The position numbers and the translations under genes were made by a program. Positions 1 through 5,197 of a DNA stretch of 5,547 nucleotides are shown piece by piece. The stretch's first letter is position 1, and each line of letters begins with the position of its first letter. The notes below the pieces were generated by a model, which saw nothing but the letters and a program-made list of their open reading frames with translations, did not search any database and was not told the origin of the DNA. The stretch comes from an uncultured Spirochaetales bacterium (GTDB lineage Bacteria > Spirochaetota > Spirochaetia > Sphaerochaetales > Sphaerochaetaceae): the NCBI GenBank assembly GCA_934276695.1, contig CAKQTF010000083.1, positions 1-5,547 of the forward strand, read 5' to 3'.

Positions 1-34
1 CTTATCCTGCCTTCATTCCCGAACCGGCTTCTTT

Positions 35-64
35 ATTATATTTCTCTGCCGTTCGTGTTCTGAA
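35..64 (-). promoter_or_regulatory. Possible second leftward promoter with perfect TATAAT
   Basis: A perfect TATAAT -10 at 40-35 lies 18 bases after TTCAGA (64-59; 4 of 6 matches to TTGACA) on the minus strand. The predicted start is near 28. It follows the first leftward promoter by about 134 bases. The -10 overlaps the stop codon of the short ORF. In an AT-rich intergenic region such a match can arise by chance. Confidence 0.35.
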
Positions 65-152
65 TTGACAGAAGCTCTCGACAAGCCTCTATATCTTCTC
101 TTCCCTTCGCTGATATATCTATAAAAACCATCACGCTATCAGATGCTTTCAT
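36..152 (-). CDS. Doubtful 38-codon ORF of unknown function
   Basis: ATG at 152 opens a 38-residue frame ending in TAA at 38-36. The predicted product starts MKASDSVMVFIDIS and continues with a charged, helix-prone stretch (KGREDIEACRELL). I recognise no family. In favour: it starts about 10-13 bases after the predicted start site of a promoter with a perfect -35, and the composition is not absurd. Against: the only Shine-Dalgarno-like bases are AGGG about 9 bases upstream, the frame is short, and the same bases form hairpins (GATG-AAAG-CATC at the start codon; CTGATA at 142-137 with TATCAG at 115-110), so this may be an untranslated leader. An upstream in-frame TAG directly precedes the ATG, so it is not the tail of a longer frame. 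Confidence 0.25.
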   Translation of the reverse strand: MKASDSVMVFIDISAKGREDIEACRELLSIQNTNGREI

Positions 153-168
153 CTAACCGCGCCCTAAC

Positions 169-198
169 AAAGTAACAAAAAAACCATTAATCTGTCAA
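169..198 (-). promoter_or_regulatory. Predicted promoter reading leftward (perfect TTGACA)
   Basis: A consensus TTGACA at 198-193 and a weaker TACTTT -10 at 174-169 are separated by 18 bases on the minus strand, behind an A/T-rich block. The -10 matches only 3 of 6 positions but keeps the key A2 and T6. The predicted start is near 162-165. It would transcribe the short ORF at 36-152 and whatever lies beyond the left window edge. Confidence 0.5.
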
Positions 199-238
199 CA
201 AATATTTTAAAATTTTTTATCTTTTTTTATTTTATTCT
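199..238. other. A/T-tract block after the HAD gene, possible UP element or bent DNA
   Basis: Nearly pure A/T sequence; on the minus strand it runs as repeated A- and T-tracts such as AAAAAAATT-like blocks. It lies directly upstream of a consensus -35 on the minus strand, where an UP element would be. A tract this A-rich on the transcribed strand gives no U-run for a terminator of the HAD operon. Function is inferred from position and composition. Confidence 0.45.
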
Positions 239-262
239 GCTAATTCCTTGCATGTATGGGAA

Positions 263-1030
263 TTACTTCTTAATAAGCGATTCAGCCACTTCCATTACGC
301 CTAATCCGCCATCAGCCTCTGTTATATACCTGGGAAGAAACGTAAACTCTGCCCTGTGCTTTTCAATGCTATTCATTCCGATGGACAGAGGAATCTGTCT
401 GAAAAGCGGCTGATCATTAAGGCCGTCCCCAAGATAGATGCTGCGCTCCCTTATCTTCTCATCATCCATGGAAAAGAGTGAAGACATGAAGAACTTAAGG
501 CCCTCCCACTTATCATACGGGGCAAACCATATGTTTATATGTATCGAGCTTTCAGAGAAGAATGCACCTGCGCCCTCTGCATATCTGATTATGTCCTCCT
601 TCTGCTTATCATTGATGCGCCTTTTATCTACTGCAACATCGTACAGCCTGGCATACTGGTCGGATGAGAGGATTCTCTGAGGAATCCCTGACAGGAAGGC
701 ATTCCTCTTGCTGGAATATGAATCATCATTAATGGCAGGATTCTTCCTGTATACGATTTCCCCATTCTCAAGCGAGATCATCAGCGCACCTGATTCTGCA
801 ATCACGGCATCGACAGGCCACTGCCTGGCATAGACATCAGCCCAGCCGGCGGAACCGCCTGTCAGAAGCACAATCCTCTTCCCTGCATCCCTCAGTAAAT
901 AAAGAGCGGCAAGCGCCTCTGGAAGGAGCCTGCCGCAGCTTGTGATTGTATCATCAACATCAGATATTATGAATTCCGTCTTTCTCCGCTCTGAATCAGA
1001 GAAGCCACCGAAAGGAATACCATTTCCCAT
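263..1030 (-). CDS. HAD-superfamily hydrolase, subfamily IIB (Cof-like), substrate unknown
   Basis: Predicted soluble Mg2+-dependent phosphatase of 255 residues. The four HAD motifs are in place: motif I D24-V-D26-D-T28 (nucleophile D24, acid/base D26), motif II T57 in LLTGGS, motif III K174 in the DKWEGLKFF segment, and motif IV GDGLND at 201-206 (D202, D206). The stretch from about 80 to 175 between motifs II and III fits a C2-type cap, placing it with Cof and sugar-phosphate phosphatases. No membrane segment is seen. The ATG at 1030 shares one base with the pgsA stop (TAATG). The nearest Shine-Dalgarno-like sequence, AGGA at 1045-1042, is about 11 bases away, so translation is probably coupled to pgsA. 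As last gene of the operon next to a phosphatidylglycerophosphate synthase, removing the phosphate from its product is a conceivable role, but C2-capped HADs usually act on small soluble phosphates. A sugar phosphate is equally possible. Confidence 0.88.
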   Translation of the reverse strand: MGNGIPFGGFSDSERRKTEFIISDVDDTITSCGRLLPEALAALYLLRDAGKRIVLLTGGSAGWADVYARQWPVDAVIAESGALMISLENGEIVYRKNPAINDDSYSSKRNAFLSGIPQRILSSDQYARLYDVAVDKRRINDKQKEDIIRYAEGAGAFFSESSIHINIWFAPYDKWEGLKFFMSSLFSMDDEKIRERSIYLGDGLNDQPLFRQIPLSIGMNSIEKHRAEFTFLPRYITEADGGLGVMEVAESLIKK

Positions 1031-1626
1031 TATCTTGTCATTCCTGAGAGAGCCTTGGAATCCAGAACGGACTTAACATATGTCACAAAGCTCAGAAGCG
1101 AGGCAAGCGCTGCAAGTGAGAAGAAGACATAAAGCACCATCCCATATACAGAAACCCACTGACCTGCCGGTACAAATGAAACGGCTGCCATATATACAAT
1201 GGAAAGGAAAGTCACAACTGCATAGAGCACTGTCTTGCTCTTGCCCCAGATGTTCGCAGGCATTGCCTTGCCTGCCCTCATCATCAGCATCCTGAGGAAA
1301 AGTATCGAGAATTCCCTCCACATTATTATTATGAAAGACCAGACTGGCATGAACCCGCTCTTCATGAAGCAGACAAAGAATGTCAGATGGGAAAGGGTAT
1401 CAGCAAAAGGATCCATGACCTTACCCAGGTCTGTCACAAGATTGTATTTCCTTGCAATCCTGCCATCGAGCAGATCAGAAAGCTCCGCAACAAGGTAGCA
1501 GATAACCATCAGAACAGTGCTGACAGCACTTGCATATCTGAAGCTCAGAGAGCCCAGAAGGAAGGAAACAAAGAAGACAGGAACCATAATAAGCCTTGTC
1601 ACAGTTAGTTTATTTGGTAAATTCAT
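1030..1626 (-). CDS. pgsA: CDP-alcohol phosphatidyltransferase, probable phosphatidylglycerophosphate synthase
   Basis: Integral membrane enzyme that most likely transfers the phosphatidyl group from CDP-diacylglycerol to glycerol 3-phosphate, giving phosphatidylglycerol phosphate, the precursor of phosphatidylglycerol and cardiolipin. The complete CDP-alcohol phosphotransferase signature is present at 51-76: D51, D54-G55, A58-R59, G68, D72 and D76. Hydrophobic segments lie at roughly 10-27, 33-50, 79-103, 132-152 and 158-183. The N-terminal NLPNKLTVTRLIMVPVF and the REF element at 104-106 fit PgsA rather than choline- or serine-type relatives. The length (198) is typical. The start is ATG at 1626 with GAGGA at 1638-1634 as ribosome binding site. 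It lies 21 bases after the carboxypeptidase stop and overlaps the next gene by one base. The stretch after REF, rich in Leu and Met, looks more spirochaetal than Bacillota-like to me, but that is recollection, not a comparison. Substrate specificity is inferred. Confidence 0.9.
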   Translation of the reverse strand: MNLPNKLTVTRLIMVPVFFVSFLLGSLSFRYASAVSTVLMVICYLVAELSDLLDGRIARKYNLVTDLGKVMDPFADTLSHLTFFVCFMKSGFMPVWSFIIIMWREFSILFLRMLMMRAGKAMPANIWGKSKTVLYAVVTFLSIVYMAAVSFVPAGQWVSVYGMVLYVFFSLAALASLLSFVTYVKSVLDSKALSGMTR

Positions 1627-1647
1627 GTTATTATCCTCAAATCCAGT

Positions 1648-3138
1648 TCAGTACAGACTCGTAAATTTATTAAGAAGGTACTCCTTATACGGCTTTGCGT
1701 CAATTTTGGAGCCTGTAACTTTCAGGACAAGCTCTTCCGGAGAGTAGGCAGAGCCATAGTCCCATATATTGCACCTTAGCCATGAGATTATCCTCTCATA
1801 GCTTCCATGGCTAAGAAGCGAATCAAAGGCATTCCTGCCCCCGATATCCTCAACCATCCTGTCATAGAACATAACGCTGTAGATATTCCCGATTGCATAA
1901 GATGGGAAATACCCGAAGCTTCCGCCAGCCCAGTGGCTATCCTGAAGCACCCCCTCACTGTCATTCCTGACATCATACCGCACAATCTGATGCGACAGGT
2001 CATTCCAGAGAGACGGGATCTCATCAATGGCTACGCTGCCATTGATCATCATCTTCTCAACCTCATACCGCAGTATGATATGAAGAGAGTATGTAAGCTC
2101 ATCAGCATTCACTCTTATCGCAGAGCTCCTAGGCCTGTTTATCGCCCTGATGAATTCATCAATGGATATATCCCTAAGACCCGGCACTGCATCAGCAAGC
2201 CCTGGATAGAAGAACTCCCAGAATGCCCTGCTGCGTCCGATGAGGTTCTCCCAGAGCCTTGACTGAGACTCATGGATTCCCATATAGAGACCGCCTGAAA
2301 GCCCTGTCCCCCTTATCTCCGGATTCTGAGCCGAGTAGAGCTCATAGAATGCATGACCCATCTCATGCACAATGGAGAAGACAGGATCAGCAAGGGATGC
2401 ATCACTATAGCGTGTGGATATCCTCACATCGTCCCTGCCAAGCGTGGAAGTGAACGGATGAAGAGTCACTCCGACAGAAGCCCTCTCCCTGTCAAAGCCT
2501 ATCCTGTCAATCATGTCCATGCAGAATCCATGGAGCCTTTTCTCATCATATCCAGCATACAGAAAGCCATCATCTGCTGATGGGTCAATGCTATCCATGA
2601 CTGAATGCACTGACATCTGGAGGTCTGTGAACAGAGGATCCAGAGCGGATGTATCGAGGCCTTCCTCATACAGGTCAAGAAGCACGGAGTATGTTCCATC
2701 CCCTATAAGGGACGCCATCTCCTTCTCAAGGTCAACAAGAACAGCAAGTGATGGTGCGAAGATCCTGTAATCGCTCTTCTCCCTGGCCTCTGCCCATTTC
2801 ACGCGCGCTGAATTCTCAGCAAGAGCAAGCCTTTCGACAAATGATTCTGAAAGAGCACCGGAGATGCGGGCTTCCCTGCCCCATACACGCAGCAGTGCCC
2901 TGTCATAGAATGAGAGCTCCTCACCGCGGAGCCTTTCAATTGCCTCGTCAATCAGAGGAGAGCACTTCTCATTATGGATAAGAGCAGAGAGGCATGCAAT
3001 CTGCTCGCCTCTCTCCTCTGCGCCTTTAAGAGGCATTGCCGTTTCCTGATCCCACTCAAGAACGGCAATCATATGAGAGAGCATAGAGACCTTCCTATCT
3101 GTATTCCTAAGATATGAAAGGGCCTCTTCTGTCCTCAT
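1648..3138 (-). CDS. M32-family metallocarboxypeptidase (carboxypeptidase Taq type)
   Basis: Zinc-dependent cytosolic carboxypeptidase that removes C-terminal amino acids from peptides with broad specificity. At 496 residues it has the normal M32 length of about 500. The family motifs appear in order: HPF (227-229); DVRIST (237-242), close to the usual DxRxT; HEMGH (258-262), the HExxH zinc and catalytic motif; HESQSRLWEN (289-298), whose Glu290 is the probable third zinc ligand; IRVNADELTY (341-350); and GVLQDSHW (396-403), matching GxxQDxHW, followed by GSFGYFPSYAIGN. No signal peptide or membrane segment is visible. ATG at 3138 shares its A with the thrS stop (TGATG). AAGGAA at 3152-3147, inside the end of thrS, sits at good distance, so both termination-reinitiation and direct initiation are possible. 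The gene probably depends on the thrS T-box promoter. A role in peptide turnover for amino-acid supply is inferred from family and context; the natural substrate is unknown. Confidence 0.96.
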   Translation of the reverse strand: MRTEEALSYLRNTDRKVSMLSHMIAVLEWDQETAMPLKGAEERGEQIACLSALIHNEKCSPLIDEAIERLRGEELSFYDRALLRVWGREARISGALSESFVERLALAENSARVKWAEAREKSDYRIFAPSLAVLVDLEKEMASLIGDGTYSVLLDLYEEGLDTSALDPLFTDLQMSVHSVMDSIDPSADDGFLYAGYDEKRLHGFCMDMIDRIGFDRERASVGVTLHPFTSTLGRDDVRISTRYSDASLADPVFSIVHEMGHAFYELYSAQNPEIRGTGLSGGLYMGIHESQSRLWENLIGRSRAFWEFFYPGLADAVPGLRDISIDEFIRAINRPRSSAIRVNADELTYSLHIILRYEVEKMMINGSVAIDEIPSLWNDLSHQIVRYDVRNDSEGVLQDSHWAGGSFGYFPSYAIGNIYSVMFYDRMVEDIGGRNAFDSLLSHGSYERIISWLRCNIWDYGSAYSPEELVLKVTGSKIDAKPYKEYLLNKFTSLY

Positions 3139-4877
3139 CAGATCTGTTCCTTCTTAGCAACAGTCTCCTTGACTTCTGCTATGAAATCAGATGTGCTTAC
3201 GCCATTGACCTGCTTTCCGCTTCTGTATCTTATAGCAACAGTGTCTCCGGCCATCTCCTTCTCGCCTATGATCAGCATATAAGGAGTCTTAAGCTTCTGG
3301 GCATTCCTTATCTTTGCATTCATGCGCTCTTCTGTGAGATCCGCATAAGCTCTGAAGCCTTCCTTCCTAAGCCTGCCCTCAAGCTCCTTTGCATAGCTGA
3401 ATGCAACTTCCCCGACTGGGATGATCTTGATCTGCTCGGGAGCAAGCCATGGTGGGAATGCACCGGCATAGTTCTCAAGAAGCACACCGAAGAAGCGCTC
3501 GATTGATCCAAGAAGTGCCCTGTGTATCATGTAAGGCCTTTTCTCCACGCCGTCCTTATCAACGAATGTCATTCCGAAGCGCTCTGGCAGGTTGAAATCG
3601 AACTGGACTGTCGAAAGCTGCCATTCACGTCCGATTGCGTCCTTGATCTTAAGGTCAATCTTCGGTCCATAGAAAGCTCCGCCGCCTTCATCGATATCAT
3701 ATGAGAGGCCTTCCTTCTCAACAGCCTTCTTCAGGGCTTCAGTAGCAGCATCCCACTTCTCCTTTTCACCGACTGACTTCTCAGGCCTGGTTGAGATGTA
3801 TGCATGGATTTCCTGGAATCCGAATGAATGTAGCATATGGAGAGAGAATCTCAGGACTTCCATTATCTCACTGTCCATCTGCTCAGGTGTGACGAACAGA
3901 TGCGCATCATCCTGAGTGAATCCCCTGACTCTCATAAGCCCATGAAGCGCACCGGCCTTCTCGTATCTGTAGACAGTGCCAAGCTCTGCCCAGCGGCATG
4001 GAAGATCCCTATAGCTCTTCTTTCCGTTCTGATAGATCATTATATGGAACGGGCAGTTCATAGGCTTCACATAATAATCAGCCTTATCCATCACCATCGG
4101 AGGATACATTGAATCCTTATAGAATCCGAGATGGCCTGATGTCTCCCACAGCCAGCTCTTGCCGACATGAGGAGTGTAAACCATCTCATAGCCATTCTCG
4201 TAATGCTCCTTTCTCCAGAAGTCCTCGATGATCTGCCTGACTCTGGCTCCCCTTGGATGCCAGTACACAAGGCCTGGGCCAGCCTCTTCATGGAGCGAGA
4301 AGAGATCAAGCTCCTTGCCGAGCTTTCTATGGTCTCTCTTCTCTATATCTGCAAGATGGTCAAGATACAGGCGAAGATCCTTAGGAGTAGCCCATGCTGT
4401 TCCATATATCCTTGTCAGCATAGGATTGGTTTCCTTTCCCCTCCAGTATGCTCCTGCGATGTTCAGGAGCTTGAAGCCCTCTGCACAGAGATCCTTTGTT
4501 GACTCCACATGCGGTCCTCTGCAGAGATCGGTGAATGCTCCCTGATTGTATACAGTGACTGTCTCACCTTCTGGGATTGCATCAAGAAGCTCAAGCTTGT
4601 ATTTCTGATTCTTGAACATCTCAGCAGCTTCAGCTCTGGTCACTTCCTTTCTGACGAAAGGCTTCCCCTGCTTGATTATTGCCTTCATATGCTCTGTTAT
4701 CGCACTGAGGTCATCTTCTGTCAGAGCTCTTGGAAGATCGAAATCATAATAGAATCCGTTCTCAATTGAAGGTCCGATAGCAATCTGTGCCTCCGGGAAG
4801 AGCTCCAGCACAGCCTCTGCCATAACGTGAGCCATTGAATGTCTAAGCATATCAAGATTAATTTCCTTAGCCATCAT
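3138..4877 (-). CDS. thrS: Threonyl-tRNA synthetase, class II, lacking the TGS domain
   Basis: Cytosolic enzyme that activates threonine with ATP and charges tRNA-Thr. The 579 residues start directly at the editing domain: HSMAH gives the HxxxH pair H13/H17, and DLCRGPH gives C119 and H123, the usual deacylation site for Ser-tRNA-Thr. The class II core spans roughly 190-470. Zinc ligands C275, H326 and H452 have the same spacing as E. coli C334, H385 and H511. Motif 2 Arg is R304 (YRYEKAGALHGLMRVRGFTQ), and motif 3 Arg is R461 (GSIERFFG). The anticodon-binding domain follows from about 480. E. coli ThrRS is 642 residues; the missing part equals the N-terminal TGS domain, and no upstream reading frame can hold it because the T-box terminator sits there. 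AAGGAG (4886-4881) lies 3 bases from the first ATG but 6 from the adjacent in-frame ATG at 4874, so translation may start one codon later. The stop TGA overlaps the next gene's ATG by one base. Confidence 0.98.
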   Translation of the reverse strand: MMAKEINLDMLRHSMAHVMAEAVLELFPEAQIAIGPSIENGFYYDFDLPRALTEDDLSAITEHMKAIIKQGKPFVRKEVTRAEAAEMFKNQKYKLELLDAIPEGETVTVYNQGAFTDLCRGPHVESTKDLCAEGFKLLNIAGAYWRGKETNPMLTRIYGTAWATPKDLRLYLDHLADIEKRDHRKLGKELDLFSLHEEAGPGLVYWHPRGARVRQIIEDFWRKEHYENGYEMVYTPHVGKSWLWETSGHLGFYKDSMYPPMVMDKADYYVKPMNCPFHIMIYQNGKKSYRDLPCRWAELGTVYRYEKAGALHGLMRVRGFTQDDAHLFVTPEQMDSEIMEVLRFSLHMLHSFGFQEIHAYISTRPEKSVGEKEKWDAATEALKKAVEKEGLSYDIDEGGGAFYGPKIDLKIKDAIGREWQLSTVQFDFNLPERFGMTFVDKDGVEKRPYMIHRALLGSIERFFGVLLENYAGAFPPWLAPEQIKIIPVGEVAFSYAKELEGRLRKEGFRAYADLTEERMNAKIRNAQKLKTPYMLIIGEKEMAGDTVAIRYRSGKQVNGVSTSDFIAEVKETVAKKEQI

Positions 4878-4880
4878 ATT

Positions 4881-4886
4881 CTCCTT
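4881..4886 (-). promoter_or_regulatory. thrS ribosome binding site; two adjacent ATG starts
   Basis: AAGGAG is followed by AAT-ATG-ATG. The spacing is 3 bases to the first ATG (4877) and 6 to the second (4874). Optimal Shine-Dalgarno spacing favours the second, which would give a 578-residue ThrRS beginning M-A-K-E. Confidence 0.75.
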
Positions 4887-4892
4887 ATAAAT

Positions 4893-4949
4893 AAAAAACC
4901 TTTACAGTTTCATCCTTACACAGTATATGCAAGGACGAAGCTGTAAAGG
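4893..4949 (-). terminator. Intrinsic (rho-independent) terminator of the T-box leader
   Basis: CCTTTACAG (4949-4941) pairs perfectly with CTGTAAAGG (4907-4899). After a C-A mismatch, TTCGTCCTT (4939-4931) pairs with AAGGATGAA (4917-4909) through one G-U wobble. A run of six T follows directly (4898-4893), then ATTTAT. It lies just before the thrS ribosome binding site and overlaps the antiterminator, as expected for attenuation at the transcription level. It would also stop any transcript reading through from the upstream reductase gene. Confidence 0.95.
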
Positions 4950-4968
4950 CTCCGCGGTTCCACCTTGC
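4929..4968 (-). promoter_or_regulatory. T-box antiterminator helix with UGGA tRNA-acceptor bulge
   Basis: GCAAGG (4968-4963) pairs perfectly with CCTTGC (4934-4929). The 7-nt bulge UGGAACC (4962-4956) follows the first arm. A second helix pairs GCGGAGC (4955-4949) with GCTTCGT (4941-4935), including G-U pairs, around the loop CTTTACA. This is the standard antiterminator architecture. The UGGN of the bulge is UGGA, so by the known pairing rule it should bind a tRNA 3' end UCCA, that is, discriminator base U73. Its right arm is also needed by the terminator, so the two folds exclude each other. Confidence 0.92.
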
Positions 4969-5168
4969 TTCCCCACTTATATCAGAGGGACGCTCATTGA
5001 TCCTTTTACGAGAGGTCTCGGCATGCCATACTCGTCTCCTTTGAGGCATGCAGCTCGGAAGTGGTTTTCATCCCCTATCCCCAGATGTCTCTCACCCATC
5101 CAGAAGAATGGACATCCTCTCAGAGGCAGAATCAGAGATTACTCGTCTTCGTCAATGCTGTTACTGAA

Positions 5169-5197
5169 AGGATAATCAATTTGATAATGCAATTCAA
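5169..5197 (-). promoter_or_regulatory. Predicted sigma-70-type promoter of the thrS operon
   Basis: On the minus strand a TTGAAT -35 (5197-5192) and a TATCCT -10 (5174-5169) are separated by 17 bases, each matching consensus at 4 of 6 positions. The predicted transcription start is near 5162, immediately before the first paired base of T-box Stem I at 5160, which supports the assignment. The -35 overlaps the stop codon of the upstream reductase gene. This is a pattern match only; transcription from further upstream could also contribute. Confidence 0.6.

Larger units (their letters stand above)
4893..5162 (-). promoter_or_regulatory. T-box riboswitch leader of thrS, threonine specifier ACC
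   Basis: A complete transcriptional T-box leader of about 270 nt. Stem I runs from 5160 to 5051, with CAGC (5160-5157) pairing GCTG (5054-5051) and a UGA/GA kink-turn-like internal loop above it. The GAAGACGAGTA element (5150-5140) carries the AGUA loop-E motif, GAGAGG lies on the distal 5' side, and GGGTGAGAGAC (about 5097-5087) matches the conserved distal GGUGNRAG element. The specifier loop 3' strand reads TGAAA-ACC-A, giving the Thr codon ACC at 5065-5063 followed by the usual purine. A further stem pairs GCATGCC (5051-5045) with GGCATGC (5027-5021); CGAGACCTCTCG forms a small hairpin (5020-5009); TCCCT/GGGGA forms a Stem III just before the T-box. The conserved 14-mer AAGGTGGAACCGCG is at 4966-4953. 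Binding of uncharged tRNA-Thr(GGU) should favour the antiterminator and allow read-through into thrS. Confidence 0.95.

Noticed and set aside
1..30. tRNA-like GGTTCGGGAATG near the left edge on the minus strand
   Set aside because: The arm pairing for a T-stem is not formed and no acceptor, D or anticodon arms can be found nearby.
65..93. Plus-strand TTGACA (65-70) with a TCTATA-like -10 at 17 bases
   Set aside because: The -10 is poor, and it would only transcribe antisense into the HAD gene; the TTGACA is probably chance in AT-rich DNA, though an antisense RNA cannot be excluded.
241..265. Perfect 7-bp inverted repeat TAATTCC / GGAATTA with an 11-base loop at the HAD stop codon, as operon terminator
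   Set aside because: On the minus strand it is followed by AGCAGAATAAAA, with no U-run, and it is AT-rich and weak. It may protect the 3' end, but I cannot call it a terminator; none is visible for this operon.
1807..2262. 151-codon plus-strand ORF opposite the carboxypeptidase gene
   Set aside because: Antisense shadow of a well-supported M32 gene; the product is rich in Pro, His and Arg from reverse codons, shows no family motif, and has no convincing ribosome binding site.
3114..3506. 130-codon plus-strand ORF opposite the end of thrS
   Set aside because: Runs antisense to the conserved ThrRS anticodon-binding and motif 3 region; composition and lack of motifs fit a shadow frame.
4927..5175. 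82-codon plus-strand ORF across the T-box leader
   Set aside because: The sequence is fully explained by the minus-strand T-box RNA structure; no protein family features.
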